From the NCBI GenBank assembly GCA_905221605.1, contig CAJNDS010002150.1, forward strand, positions 379,985 to 443,984: a DNA stretch of 64,000 nt, written 5' to 3'. Shown piece after piece: positions 9,129-19,667 of the stretch. The translations under genes were made by a program, and so were the position numbers. The notes below the pieces were generated by a model. The model saw only the letters and a program-made list of their open reading frames with translations, was not told where the DNA came from and ran no database searches. The stretch's first letter is position 1. The number at the start of each line of letters is the position of its first letter. This DNA is from Symbiodinium natans. Its lineage: Eukaryota > Sar > Dinophyceae > Suessiales > Symbiodiniaceae.

Positions 9129-9230
9129 GGGATGTTCTTTGTCTATATCGTGCTTTTATTTGGGGTCAGCGCTCAGAACGCAAGCAACTCGACAGTCTGG
9201 GCGTAGGTTAGGTTTTGTGAAGAACATCCC
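9129..9230. mobile_element. Family I-like foldback
   Basis: GGGATGTTCTT at the left and AGAACATCCC at the right, with a different interior from other copies. Confidence 0.6.
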
Positions 9231-9253
9231 TAAAGCCTGTGAGCCGAGAACAC

Positions 9254-9319
9254 AGCGCCCCTCTGAGGCCAATCCGAGTGGCAGAAGAAGTTCTTGCAGT
9301 ACTTGGGCGTGCAGCACTC
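9254..9319 (-). CDS. Putative exon, Glu-Cys-Cys module
   Basis: 66 nt, 22 codons, phase 0-0: AAAAG acceptor, ECCTPKYCKNFFCHSDWPQ, donor GTGTTC. Five cysteines with CC-x4-C-x4-C spacing. One of the clearest members of the module family. Confidence 0.6.
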
Positions 9320-9467
9320 CTTTTCATTTCCGAGGGGCTGTCCATAAGAGCTTGAATCATTTTGGGGCTTGGAGGTTTAGGATTCAGGGGTTTAGGGCTG
9401 AGGGGTTTGTAGGTTTTTGGCTTCGGGCTCGGAATTGTAGGTGGGCACTCAGGGTTGATGCGGGCAC

Positions 9468-9549
9468 CAAAGCCGTCCATCATGTCATGTTCAACATGTC
9501 GACCCCTAGCCTGCGGCATATCCTCGAAGGCACCATCCTTCTCTTCCAG
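9468..9549 (-). CDS. Putative exon
   Basis: CCATTCAG acceptor, TTTG/GTGCCC donor, 82 nt reading LEEKDGAFEDMPQARG then RHVEHDMMDGFG. The frame stays open further to about 9441 (ARINPECPP), so the donor could be later. Charged, non-repeat composition; family unknown. Confidence 0.55.
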
Positions 9550-9782
9550 CTGAATGGGTTTCGGGTTCAGGGCAGACCCCTACGGGTGGATTCAGTAACC
9601 CTCGTCCCTCCTTTAGTCCCTGATGGCAGAACCCTGAACCCTAAACCCCTAAAAATCCTAAAGCCTTACATCCCCCTTAACTCCTAAGCCTGACGCCACA
9701 AAATTAAACCCTGAAGCCCCAAACCGCAGGCCCTAAACCCCAAATACCCTTCACCTCTACAACCCTCCATACCGTGAAATCA

Positions 9783-9880
9783 CTCTAAACCCTAAACCCT
9801 AAACCCTACACCCTACACCCTAAACCCTACACCCTAAACTCCTAACCCCTAACCCCTAACCCCTAAACCCTAAACCCTGG
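9783..9880. repeat. CCCTAAA array with CCCCTAA and CCCTACA variants
   Basis: About 14 units, left flank of the exon at 9912. Confidence 0.9.
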
Positions 9881-9911
9881 CCCTAAGCCCCAAACCCCCA
9901 AAAAAAATCCC

Positions 9912-9976
9912 CCCAATTGCCCAAACCGTCCCTCCGCCTCGTCGCTGTATCCCGCCCGGGCCACCTGCAAGCCGTC
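9912..9976 (-). CDS. Putative exon
   Basis: AAGCAG acceptor then DGLQVARAGYSDEAEGRFG. A GTGGCC donor after four codons would make it a micro-exon; otherwise it runs into G-rich DNA near 9912. Flanked by CCCTAAA left and TTTAGGG right. Confidence 0.35.
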
Positions 9977-9980
9977 CTGC

Positions 9981-10098
9981 TTAGGGTTTAGGGTTTAGGG
10001 TTTAGGGTTTAGGGTTTAGGGTTTAGGGTTTAGGGTTTAGGGTTTAGGGTTTAGGGTTTAGGGTTTAGGGTTTAGGGTTTAGGGTTTAGGGTTTAGGG
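9981..10098. repeat. TTTAGGG array, 118 bp
   Basis: Nearly 17 perfect units. Confidence 0.97.
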
Positions 10099-10351
10099 AT
10101 AGACAGGCTCTGGGAGCTGCAGGGTCTGGAGGTGTTAGGGCTTGTGGGGTTTATCGGGTTTTGGGGTTCTTGCGGGGGAAAAACAGATTTAGGGTTTAGG
10201 GCTTCAGGATGTAGAGTTTCGGGCTTCCTGCCCTTCTCGGGAAGGCACGGGGAGGAAATGGGCGAGTGGGGAGATGTGCAAGTTGTCTAACCCCTCAACC
10301 CTAAACAGCCCTAAGCTTGTGTCGTTGGTATATAGATAATACTATCGCCGA

Positions 10352-10890
10352 AGCAAATACAAGTCCAAAAAAGCCTTTAGAAAGTCCTTGTCAAAAGTCC
10401 TCTTCAAAAACTTTAAAGCAAGGGTTTTCAACAAGTCTAAAAAAGTTGTCAAGAAGCCCTACAGAGAGTCTCAAACAAAGTCTGGGAAAAGTCTAGAACA
10501 ATTCTAAAATAAGTCTCGGGGTCCTCCACTTCCCTCCTGAGACTCTGCCCGAGACTTTTTCTAGACTCTTACTAGATTTTTTCTAGAGATGGTTTAAAAA
10601 CTTCTTTCAAACTTTTCCCAAGCAAAAGTCTAAAGCAAGTCCAAAAAAGTCTAGAAAAGTCTTAGAAAATCCAGAAAAAGTCTCCGGCAGAGTCTCCGGA
10701 AGGGAGTGGAGGTCGCCGGGAGACTCTCCCCGAGACTTTTCTTAGACTTTTTCTAGACTTCTCCCAGACTTTGTTTGCGACTCTCTGTAGGACTTGTTGA
10801 AAACTTACTTGTTTTGGACTTTTTGAAAGCCCGTGTGTTTGAAGAGGACTTTTGAAAAGACCTGTTTAAAGACTTGTTTTAGGCGTTTAA
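10352..10890. mobile_element. Long inverted-repeat (foldback) of ~540 bp
   Basis: The two halves are near reverse complements about a centre near 10600. Paired marks include CAACAAGTC with GACTTGTTG and CTACAGAGAGTC with GACTCTCTGTAG. Built of AAGTCTAGAAAAGTC-like words, AT-richer than its surroundings, free of telomere repeats, no coding frame. Confidence 0.8.
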
Positions 10891-11768
10891 GTATTTATAG
10901 AGTTAACTAGGGAAGCCAACCACATAACCCTAAGCCCAAAGCCCTAAACTTATAATGTAATCCGACTGCTGCTACGACGACGACGACGACGACGACGTAG
11001 GGTTCAAGGGATATGGCGAAGGGGAAAGCAGGGTTTAGGGCTGTGCAGGGTTTCGCGTTGTACAGTGACCCCGAGCGTCCTTCGTCTCCTCGATGGTGGG
11101 TAGCCTCGGCGAGGAAGGAGGTGAGAAGACGAGAACTGTGCAGGTTCAGGGATCAGGGCTTCTACGGCTTTGGGGGTTCGGGGTTCAGTGTGGGTTTCGT
11201 TTTAATATTTCTTTTATTAATATTATTATCATTATTATATATATATATATATATTTTTTTTTGTTTTTTTATTTTTGTTTTTTTTTTTTTTTGGGGGGTG
11301 GGGGGGGGAGGGTGGGGAATATGGGGTTCAAGCACCTTGAAACAAGGCCGACATTGGACACTGAAACCTGGTGAGCCAGAGGCGGCGTCTTCCCGAAAGG
11401 GTTCAGGGCATAGGGTTTAAAAGAGGTGCAAGGCCCAGTGGCGATTCGTTGGAGCAATATGTCTGTTCCAGGATGCCATTTGTTTTACATGCTCAACTGG
11501 TTTCGAACCCGAAAGCCCTAAAGCATGTTTAAAACGCATGATTCTTTAGGAACACAACTTACTGAATGAACACATTGATATATTTCCAATAACAATCCAG
11601 TTCTGGTGGCTGAATACTCCCACACACACATGAAATTGTAATCTGCTAGAACTACCCAAACCCAACAAAACCTAAACCCCAAAAACTTATCGTCCTCAGC
11701 TTGGCTCTTCGCATGGTTTAGGGTTTAGGGTGGGGCTTGAGGTTTTAGGGTACCTTAACCCTACAAAC
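10891..11768. other. Low-complexity stretch
   Basis: GAC/ACG triplets at 10977-10996, AT and T runs 11209-11294, G run following. The frames at 11013-11420 are low complexity and rejected. 11591-11636 resembles 26831-26875 (see findings). Confidence 0.5.
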
Positions 11769-11819
11769 AATGTTGGCAAGAAGCTTCTCGAACTGCGTAG
11801 GCTTGCTGCACTGGTAGTC
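11769..11819 (-). CDS. Putative exon, DYxCSK module
   Basis: 51 nt, 17 codons, phase 0-0. ATCCAG acceptor, DYQCSKPTQFEKLLANI, donor GTTTGT. Starts like the exon at 13194, so the two are likely paralogous. Confidence 0.6.
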
Positions 11820-11930
11820 CTGGATTTAGCTGCAGAGTGCCCAAAGCCCGCCACGACCTATAAGGTTCTAGGGTGTGGAAGTGGACACGCAACATAAAAC
11901 CCTAGAGGCTGATAGGGAGTCTCAAGCAAC

Positions 11931-12025
11931 CAGAGGGATTTGATCCAGGAAATCGCTTTTTGGATAGCTACAACTGCAATATCTTTGGCGTTGCGGCCAT
12001 CATGTTGCAATGCTATGCAACTCCT
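11931..12025 (-). CDS. Putative exon
   Basis: GAGCCCAG acceptor, donor GTTGCTT, 95 nt with RSCIALQHDGRNAKD and IAVVAIQKAISWIKSL. Balanced composition, good protein character, no repeat residues. Function unknown. Confidence 0.5.
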
Positions 12026-12551
12026 CTGGGCTCTCACGGAAACATAGGTCTGGGGTTTGCAGTGGTTGTGTCTCAAAGTCCCAAAAGCATGCGCTCCAAA
12101 CCTTGAACACTCTAAAACCCCTGAAGCATTAAACCCTGAACGCCTTAAAAGAACCCAAACCTCAAAGAGCAAACTCAACTAGGCATGCCTCTCGGGTCAT
12201 TTACAACGAACTGAAAGCTACAATCAATCGGGGGGAATTTAAGAACTACTCCAAATTTGTGGACGGCGAGTGCAGATCAGGTCCAGGACGTGTGAACCTA
12301 GGCTTGGGTCGTCGGGGCAGCTCAAACACCTCAAACACTGTTTCGAGCTTAGGAAGTCAAGTCTAAAAGCATCCTCCATACCTTCAACGCCCATTTGGGG
12401 GTTTTCGAACATATGGGACCCCTAATACAGCCCCCCAATAGCTTAGCATGAGGACCCCAGATAAGGTAACCCCTTCTTCCGGAAACCTCCATTTGAAGCC
12501 CATGAAAGTGCCTGGACTCTAGACCAAACTGCCTCATGCATCAGTCCTCAC
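12026..12551. other. No firm gene
   Basis: A 62-codon minus frame at 12349-12537 (LQMEVSGRRGYLIWGPH) lacks convincing boundaries. The rest is unique, AT-balanced DNA. Confidence 0.3.
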
Positions 12552-12587
12552 AGCGCTTGAGGGTGCAGCACTCCGAGTCCGTGCTGC
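12552..12587 (-). CDS. Putative exon, GSTDSECC module
   Basis: 36 nt with the model acceptor CTCTCTTCCAG and donor GTGAGG, phase 1-1, giving GSTDSECCTLKR. It links the LGSTD and ECC motif families in a single exon. Confidence 0.6.
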
Positions 12588-13193
12588 CTGGAAGAGAGCG
12601 ATAGGATTTGGTGTTTAGGGTTTAGGGTTGAGAACTTGGGGTTAGGGGGTTTGGGGTTTTGAGGCAAGGGTTTAATGGGCAAGCCGGTATCGGAAAAACG
12701 AGATGGGCGCACACCTCAACTTCCCTGATCCCATAGGGATGAGGGATTATTTCGGGTTGGCCCCCAAGATTCCAGAAAGTCTCCACATGAACCCTCGGCT
12801 CTCTGCTCATTGAAAAGTAGGGACACTAAGCCCTAAAACCACTGCACAGAAATAGGGTGCTTCGGGTTTGAGGAGCATGCGTCGGCTATATTTTTGGGTA
12901 GGGGATTGCATCGTTATCCTTGCGCGGGGGCGAGTCGGCTGGGCAGCTGCTGTTTCTTCCTTTCGTGAACAGCAAAGGGCCCGCGTAAACCTTTATAAGC
13001 CTCTTGGGATTGGGGAAAAAACTGGCGCTGTCCTAAACCCCCTACACCCCCCACGTGGGAGTTTCCGAAATTAAGCGTACCTTGTTGGGGCCCTTATCAT
13101 AAGGGGATCCTGCTATTTGGGGATCAATATTGGGGGGTCCCCCATTTTCGCAAACCCCCCACGCTGAGCCGCGCCTAGGCGATCATCTCCGAC
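12588..13193. other. No firm gene
   Basis: Minus frame 12622-12810 is partly protein-like (VETFWNLGGQPEIIPHPYG) with no clean splice pair. The rest is degenerate heptamers and G/C-run text. Confidence 0.3.
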
Positions 13194-13229
13194 GAGGACG
13201 CGCAAGGTGGACTTGCTGCACTCGTAGTC
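13194..13229 (-). CDS. Putative exon, DYxCSK module
   Basis: 36 nt, phase 0-0, CCACAG acceptor, DYECSKSTLRVL, donor GTCGGA (an earlier GTCCTC is possible). Start identical in pattern to 11769-11819. Confidence 0.55.
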
Positions 13230-13239
13230 CTGTGGTTGC

Positions 13240-13296
13240 TTAGGGTTTAGGGTTTAGGGTTTAGGGTTTAGGGTTTAGGGTTTAGGGTTTAGGGTT
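13240..13296. repeat. TTTAGGG array
   Basis: Eight units, right flank of the exon at 13194. Confidence 0.95.
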
Positions 13297-13621
13297 CAGG
13301 GTCAAACCGTAGGGTTGAGGGTTTCGAGGAAGGGAAAAGAACCACCCGAACCAAGACTCGAAGTCCTCGAACACCTCTGGGCACCCTAACCCCCTGAAGC
13401 ACGACCCAGACCCATGGAAAATGGATGAAAATAACATACCTTGACTTGAAGGCTTTAGGGTTTTAAAGTTTATAGGATTCTTGAGTTAGATTCCGGGCTC
13501 TACCTTCGAGATACTCCCGTGCAGGTGTCTGAGAAACTGATACGCCCAAAACCCTCTTGAGCCCTAAAACACACGAACCAAACCCTAAAGCCTAAAACCA
13601 ATACCCTCAAAGCCCGCCGAC

Positions 13622-13645
13622 CTTGCAGTGGCGCGGCTTGCAGCA
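13622..13645 (-). CDS. Putative micro-exon, CC module
   Basis: 24 nt, phase 0-0, CTGCGCAG acceptor and AAG/GTCGGC donor, reading CCKPRHCK. Confidence 0.45.
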
Positions 13646-15013
13646 CTGCGCAGGTGAACTGCCCCGTTCGGAACCCGATTCCTGGGCCGAGACTCGGAAG
13701 CGTTTTTGGAGCGGCGTTCTGCGTTTGAGGTCCCGCACGCGGGGGGTGTGGGTTATGAGGGAGCTGTATTGAATCGAGAGTGCCGATACAAGGTCCCTGA
13801 CTTAGAACAACTCCAGATTTAGGGATTAAGGCCCAGGGTCTATAGTGCTTGGGCTTAGGTGCATTTGTGGGTCTCGCGTTTGAGCTGGTGTCTCTGATCC
13901 TTATTCCAACTCCCCGAAATAGTCCACTGACCTAATTTGAGGCTCATATGCATCGCGACAAGTGGGTAGCAAACCCTACTTATGGCTACCCACGCACCTC
14001 TAAGTACAGTTTTTAAGTTTTTGGATTGGGTAGGATGGCAGGCCCTTGACTCTACTGACTTCCCCTCGGACGATGCAAAACTTGTTCCAACATTTGCTTG
14101 AAGCTTGGTGTGCAAACACGGTTCTTACCATCCTAACTTTTGTGAGTTTAAAGCAGGCGAAAAAATTCTGCGGAATGGGGTGGCGCTGTCTTCGCATGGA
14201 AAAAGCAGCCGCCGCGCATGAAGATGCCATATAACCCCTAAACCCTATGCCATGTAACCCTAAACCCTATTTAAAAAATAAAAATAAAATAAAATTCGGG
14301 GCCGCGAGGCTTCAGGCCCATACTTGGTCATGTTCTCGCAGCTCAGGTCTTTGCCTCAGAAGTCAGCTCACGGCTTGCGGGGTCTCAGGGTTTCAGGCTT
14401 TCGGGTTGACAGGGTTGAGGGTTTTGGGGGGGGGGGGGGGGTTTAGGGTTTAGGGTTTAGGGTTTAGGGTTTAGGGTTTAGGGTTTAGGGTTTAGGGTTT
14501 AGGGTTTAGGGTTTAGGGCCTAGGGGTTTAGGGCTAAACGGCCTTAGCCGCAGGGAAACCATGGAAGCGACCCTGTCAGACTCCAACAACACCGCGGCAC
14601 GCAACACCAGCTTTGTCGGGGGGCCCTTGCTATTCGGCAGCTTTGTCAAAAAAGGGTCAGGCGTGCAAGCCAGAAGAAATCGGTTTAGGGTTTAGGGTTT
14701 AGGGTTTAAGAAACTTCACTCAACATCGCACCCTGATTTAGGTCGGTTGCTAAGGCATACATCTTTCGTGTTGTGTTTGTTTGTGTGTGACCATGTCTTT
14801 CCAGCCCAAGCAAAGAGCTTGCCCCAAAGAAACCGCAGAAAGCATGCTTCTGGCGCAGGCGCGAATTCAGACCTGACTCAACAAACGTGCGCCTGAATGC
14901 TACAAAACTAGGCAACCCAGCATGGAACTTCGGTTGCAAGCTCGGTGTTTGGGGCTATACTCCTTTGTTCCGGGTTTTGGAGCTTTTCATTCCCGGCAGA
15001 GGTCTTGGAAAAC
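13646..15013. other. Mixed stretch, one plus ORF, TTTAGGG array
   Basis: 14046-14234 plus is open for 62 codons (LFQHLLEAWCANTVLTIL) but the minus strand is equally open with a GTAAGA donor. 13962-13993 is a small hairpin (GTGGGTAGC arms) resembling family III ends. 14441-14518 is a perfect TTTAGGG array; 14560-14690 is a plus island (DSNNTAARNTSFVGG) with unresolved boundaries. Confidence 0.35.
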
Positions 15014-15047
15014 TAGGCCCCCGACAGAAAGCCTCGTCACAGCACTT
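15014..15047 (-). CDS. Putative exon, Lys-Cys-Cys module
   Basis: GTTCGAG acceptor then KCCDEAFCRGP and a GTTTTC donor. Glu of the ECC start is replaced by Lys. Confidence 0.45.
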
Positions 15048-15424
15048 CTCGAACGTCTCTCCGATGCCTGGAAATGAATGGGTTGGGCAGGCCCCACAAC
15101 AGCAAAAGGCAGAATAGGGTGTACTACCTAGCCCGGAAGAGCACAAATCAGGCTTCAATAGACGATGTTTGGGCCGTATTTTGGGCAGGGCTAGATAGGG
15201 TGGGGTGCTTAGAACTGAAGAGAGGGGGGGGGCGGCTTCAACCCAATTAAGCCCAAGAATCAACTCCTGAATGCACCCTACACCCCCAAAAACCGAAAAC
15301 CCTCAAATCCTCCACCACCCCCAAAAAAGAAAACCCAAGACCACCCAACACTCTGCAAAGCCCCACTCCTAAAGCCTCAACCCCAGTCCCAAATAATCCC
15401 CAAAAACCCCAAAGATCCGCCAAG

Positions 15425-15485
15425 CAAACCCTAAACCCTAAACCCTAAACCCTAAACCCTAAACCCTAAACCCTAAACCCTAAAC
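15425..15485. repeat. CCCTAAA array
   Basis: Nearly nine perfect units touching the exon at 15486. Confidence 0.95.
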
Positions 15486-15544
15486 CCAAGATCTGCCAAG
15501 CTGCCAGAGGGCTTCTCCTTGTTCTTCCATAGGCCCTTGCCTTC
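15486..15544 (-). CDS. Putative exon bounded by telomere repeats
   Basis: GCTGAG acceptor, EGKGLWKNKEKPSGSLADL, donor GTTTAGGG formed by the abutting array. Lysine-rich, polar. Confidence 0.5.
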
Positions 15545-15556
15545 CTCAGCTTCAAG

Positions 15557-15692
15557 GGTTTAGGGTTTAGGGTTTAGGGTTTAGGGTTTAGGGTTTACGG
15601 TTTGGGGTTTGGGGTTTGGGTTTGGGGTTTGGGGTTTGGGGTTTGGGGTTTGGGGTTTGGGGTTTGGGTTTGGGGTTAGGGTGTTGGGTTTA
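15557..15692. repeat. TTTAGGG then TTTGGGG array
   Basis: About six TTTAGGG units switch to about ten TTTGGGG units, a homogenised variant block. Confidence 0.9.
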
Positions 15693-16105
15693 GGGCCTTA
15701 CAGGGGCCTTACACCTAGTCCTAACCTCGAAGCCTAAGTGACCCTCTGCAGGGTTTGGGGCCTCAGGGTTTAAGGCTTCGGGGCTAAGGCCCTACCAAAA
15801 TCGAACACGTCATGGGCCCCGTAAACCCCGCAACCCCTCAAAGCCGCCACGAAGGACAAGGAGCCCTAACCGGGTTTAGGGTTTAGGGTTTAGGGTTTAG
15901 GGTTTAGGGTTTAGGGTTTAACTGCGACAATCCTGAGCCCTAATAGGGCTTAGACTCCAGAATGAAAGGCTAAGTACATTGAATCCGGCGCGCCCCCTTA
16001 CTGCCCGATTCGCCCGCAGCCGCAGACTCCTACCCCGAAAGCCCAACACCCCTAAATCCTAAAGTAAGGCCCTCAACAGGCCCTCAACCCCTAACCGCTC
16101 TTGGC
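15693..16105. other. No firm gene
   Basis: Two GC-rich islands: 15832-15867 (minus, GSLSFVAAL after GGTTAG) and 15984-16030 (minus, ESAAAGESGSKGARR) may be micro-exons. A TTTAGGG array lies at 15874-15921. Confidence 0.3.
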
Positions 16106-16155
16106 TCAAGTGGCTGGCGCAGTGCACTTAAAGTCCTCGCACTTGCTCACGTCGC
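16106..16155 (-). CDS. Putative exon, Cys module, ends in TGA
   Basis: TTCCAG acceptor, DVSKCEDFKCTAPAT, then TGA. EDFKCT follows the same D-[YF]-x-C-[ST] pattern as the DYxCSK exons. No donor before the stop. Confidence 0.5.
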
Positions 16156-16682
16156 CTGGAAGTCTTTGGGGGCTTGGAATTGTTGATGGCTTTGGGGCTT
16201 TTGGGTTTGTACGTTAGGGTGGCCCTCATTCTGCTACCAACCCTAAACCAAAATCCCAATACTCCAATCCTTGCCCCCGAACTGAGGAGGTGTCCTTAAA
16301 CACGTCTTCTGAGTGTACAACCAGGATCGTACTGTGTCGTTTAAGGCGCGCTCCCACTCCTTAACCACAACTTCGCAAACAAAAAAAACCTTAAGCCCTA
16401 AACGCCTTCACCTAAGTATTGGAGTTCGTTACAACCATCCTAATCCCCGAGACCAGAGCGTTTCCAGGCTCAGTGGCCAAGTAGTCCTCTACCCTCCCTA
16501 GAAATCCTAGAACCCCGGCAGAGCCCTCCGACACCTAGAAACCCTCTAGACCCAATAGAACCCCAGGAGCCAATTTCAACCCACTGAACCCAACAAGACC
16601 CTGCAACACCCCACGTAGCCCCTCATAAACCCTCTTAAAATCCCCAAAGTTGCGCCCTCGAAGCAAACCCTCGAACAGCCCC

Positions 16683-16892
16683 TACTTGGAGGTTCATGGT
16701 ACCTTTTTTTCACTATAACTGTACCTATAACCCATTTACAAGCCCCGGAAGTGCCCTAATATGCTTATAAGTACAGCAATTGTTGGTTCATAAGTGCCCC
16801 TGAACCCTAAACCCTAAACCCTGAACCCTAAACCCTAAACCCCTACAAGTAACAGCTATTGTTGCTTCATAAGTACCATGAACCTCCGAGTA
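16683..16892. mobile_element. Family III foldback carrying telomere repeats
   Basis: Inverted ends TACTTGGAGGTTCATGGTAC and GTACCATGAACCTCCGAGTA. CCCTAAA units at 16804-16845 sit inside, flanked by two related words ending in TTCATAAGTGCC and TTCATAAGTACC. Confidence 0.8.
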
Positions 16893-16912
16893 AGCCGCCC
16901 CATGGGTCGCAC

Positions 16913-16960
16913 CAAGGCGCAGCAATCAATCTCGGTACTGCCAAGCCGAGGAGAGCCGTC
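16913..16960 (-). CDS. Putative exon, LGSTE-CC module
   Basis: 48 nt, 16 codons, phase 0-0, TTGCCAG acceptor, DGSPRLGSTEIDCCAL, donor GTGCGA. Aligns with 2199-2266. Confidence 0.6.
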
Positions 16961-16981
16961 CTGGCAAACTTCGTGTCAGAG

Positions 16982-17084
16982 TAGGGTTTAGGGTTTAGGG
17001 TTTAGGGTTTAGGGCTTAGGGCTTAGGGTTTAGGGTTCAGGGTTTAGGGTTTAGGGTTTTAGGGTTTAGGGTTTAGGGTTTGGA
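16982..17084. repeat. TTTAGGG array with variants
   Basis: About 14 units with TTCAGGG and GCTTAGG variants. Confidence 0.9.
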
Positions 17085-17371
17085 GCTCGGTGTCGTGCCA
17101 TGGAGTCTCTCCTCCGACCCCTTCTTAAAAATGAAGTTTGGGAGACCCTTGCATCAGCCTCAGGGAGAGGGGAAGCACGTTTGGCGCTCGTGAAGTAGGA
17201 GCACCACCTGAACAACACCCAGGCACCGAGAGGAAACCAAGGAAACAGCAGGGTACTCTTTTATCGGAAGTGCAAGAGAACCGAACCCAATATTTCCACA
17301 AAAACAGAATAAGGGCCCGTTCTGACCCTCAAAACCCTGATCCCCTCACTCAAGCCCTAAACCCTAAACAC

Positions 17372-17442
17372 CCTCTCTGTGGCGCTAACTCTTCCGGCGC
17401 CGTCCTCCAAGACGTCGGGCAAGCGCTCGCCGCGCTTGGGAT
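17372..17442 (-). CDS. Putative exon
   Basis: AGCTGCAG acceptor, GTGTTTAGG donor, DPKRGERLPDVLEDGAG. The plus strand is also open (SSGAVLQDVGQALAALG), so the strand rests on splice sites and the neighbours' direction. Confidence 0.4.
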
Positions 17443-18237
17443 CTGCAGCTGTAGATGCCCTAAACCCTAGACCCTAACCGGAGAGCCTCGATTCTTAGAC
17501 CCTAGATCCTAACAAAATCTGTGTGCTTTGGGAGCCTCCTCCCCTGCACGCTACAGTGCCATGGTCGCGCTAGGTGGCGGGGCTGAGGCAGAGGTAGGGA
17601 ATGACATGGAGCATCTTGTGGGCTTCCCAATCCCTCAGCCCTAAGCCGCAACAGCTTGCATGAGGTGCCTAAGTCGGCGAGGTCGGAGGGAGAGGCAGGG
17701 TGGTACAAGTCAGAAACCCAGGCATGACCGGGGTGGCGTTTTTGCTTGGATTCAGGGAAAGTGGTACATACTCATTGCCGGGTGTCCTGGGCACTGTGCC
17801 TCAGAGGGGACGAATAAGGTCTAGTTTTCGTGCCCCCCCTGAACGAACTCATGCGCCCAGATGCCCCCGTGACGGTGGGCGTAGCCTACCCTGCCTGGAC
17901 TTGGGATCTCCAAGCTCACAAAAAAAAGTCGAAGCTGTAACGGCAAGCACTGACTGAGTTTCATGTCTGGTCTATAGCTTGAGGGTTCCTGTTCATTCCG
18001 GATCGTGGGCATATATAGGGCGCAAAGGGCAGCGGTGAAAGCGCTTCGCATTGGCGCGACTGAATAATTAGTTGCTTGCAAGACACAAGCCAAGACCAAA
18101 AGCAGGACTGCGGCATTGCGGCACTAGCTTCTACAGAGTGTGCTGGTTTGGGGTGTACAATCAACCCAAAACAAACTGTCGCTTGCCGAAAGCCCGAAAC
18201 CGTGCATAGCGCAAACCTTCAAGCCTGATCCCTAAAC
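17443..18237. other. No firm gene
   Basis: Unique AT-balanced DNA with overlapping open frames on both strands (17502-18164), none with convincing paired splice sites. Confidence 0.3.
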
Positions 18238-18296
18238 GAGGGCAAGGTGCCGCAGACGCCCGGGTAGCTTGAGCAGAAGAGCTTGTCACAGCACTC
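18238..18296 (-). CDS. Putative exon, Glu-Cys-Cys module
   Basis: GCATGCAG acceptor, ECCDKLFCSSYPGVCGT, then a GTTTAGGG donor. CC-x4-C-x2-Y-x3-C spacing. Confidence 0.6.
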
Positions 18297-18666
18297 CTGC
18301 ATGCTCGTTGCAGCCGGCTCTCTTGCCCTGTTATATAACAATGGAGTTCGGCAAAGATGCATATATCAATCCTGGCTTCAGGTCGGGCTGAGGACTTTGT
18401 GAAAGGCCTTTGCAGGACTCAACAAAGGGTAACAAAAGGCAGGGGGCGGCTTCGGGCTTCTCCATTTTCTAGACGCCATGTCTACGTCCCAAGGAGCATG
18501 CCCCTGACCCGACAAAGCCTGCCTGCAAACCCGAGGAGTGGAGCCAGGGAATTAGGGAGGCGGGGACCCCCAAAAAAACAGAGGACCTATATTACTTCCG
18601 CACAATCCGGACCTGTCTTGGTCTTTTTGAGGCGGGTCATTTGACGGTGTTGAATGGTTCCGTAAC

Positions 18667-18716
18667 CAGAGCTGCCATGCAAGCATCCTCCTCGGTGGTG
18701 CCTAGCAGCCCGGTAC
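18667..18716 (-). CDS. Putative exon, LGTTE variant module
   Basis: GAAAG acceptor and CTG/GTTACG donor, TGLLGTTEEDACMAAL, a diverged LGSTD-type module. Confidence 0.4.
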
Positions 18717-19025
18717 CTTTCCTCGGTTTCCGGTTCCGGGTTGCGGGTTTAGGGTTGCGGGTTTAGGGATGTCGGGATTTGGGGATTTGCTTCTTCGGGC
18801 ATTTTGGGGGGTTTGGGCATTACCTCTGAGGACGGGTTTCAGGGTTGCGGACTTAAAGGGAGAAGGCAGGGGGCTGCCAAATTAAGGCCTGGACCTGAAA
18901 CCCTGAGCCCTAAGCCCCAAACAGTAGTTTAAGTCCCAAACCCTAAACCCGAAACGCTAAACTTCCCCTGTGTGGGCTTCGGAGCTTTCAAAATTGCTCT
19001 TTGCACGCTTTGCGCGCGGCTCAAC

Positions 19026-19088
19026 CCTCCATGTGGTCGAAGGGTGTCAGGAAGAGGCTGCCAGGCTTCTGGTAACAGCTCCCCGAGG
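19026..19088 (-). CDS. Putative exon
   Basis: 63 nt with GAAG acceptor and GG/GTTGAG donor, SGSCYQKPGSLFLTPFDHM. TTTAGGG array follows on the right. Confidence 0.45.
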
Positions 19089-19095
19089 CTTCAGC

Positions 19096-19187
19096 GTAGG
19101 GTTTAGGGTTTAGGGTTTAGGCTTTGGGGTTTAGGGTTCGGGGTTCAGGGTTTAGGGTTTAGGATTTAGGGTTTAGGGTTTAGGTTT
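19096..19187. repeat. TTTAGGG array, imperfect
   Basis: About 13 units with TTTGGGG, TTCGGGG and TTTAGGA variants. Confidence 0.85.
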
Positions 19188-19188
19188 C

Positions 19189-19667
19189 AATACTTCAGCT
19201 GGTGGGTCAGTTGTAAGCGACTTGGAGCAGAGTCTTCCCCTTCCGCAGCTCCAGTGCCCATGGTTTCTGAAGTCTTCTGGGGGACGCTGAGCCTGAAACT
19301 CTGGGTTTCGCGTTTGCGGAGGGTACCACTGAACACTGAAAAACAGTGAGGGTTTAGAGATTGGGGTCTAAAGGCTTTAGGGTGTTGGGGCAAAGCCTTC
19401 CCTTAACTCAAGCCGCCCTGTGCTGGCAAGATAACTCGAAAGCCCTAAACCCTCAACTCTGAAACCCTAAACCCTAAACCTCATAACCCTAAACCCAAAA
19501 CCCTCAACTCTAAAACCCTAAAACCCTAAACCCCTAAAACCCTCCCTAAAACCCTAAACCCTCACCCTCAACCCTAAACCCGAAAATCTGCTGGCAAGTT
19601 GCTTGGGCGTGTACTTGCCGGAGCCTCGGCCCCCCGCGCTTGAAAGCGCACTGCAACAGCCCAAGCA
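19189..19667. other. No resolved gene
   Basis: 19187-19393 is open on minus (SETMGTGAAEGEDSAPSRL). The GC-rich island at 19580-19660 is open in several frames on both strands (minus SGKYTPKQLASRF). Heptamers between. Confidence 0.3.

Noticed and set aside
9139-9687. 182-codon plus ORF
   Set aside because: Antisense to two stronger minus exons (9254, 9468), interrupted by repeat-derived residues.
11013-11420. 135-codon plus ORF
   Set aside because: Middle is AT/T/G low complexity giving I/Y/F and G/W runs; no support as protein.
17138-17470. 110-codon plus ORF
   Set aside because: Partly antisense to the minus exon at 17372 with a good CAG acceptor; kept only as an alternative.
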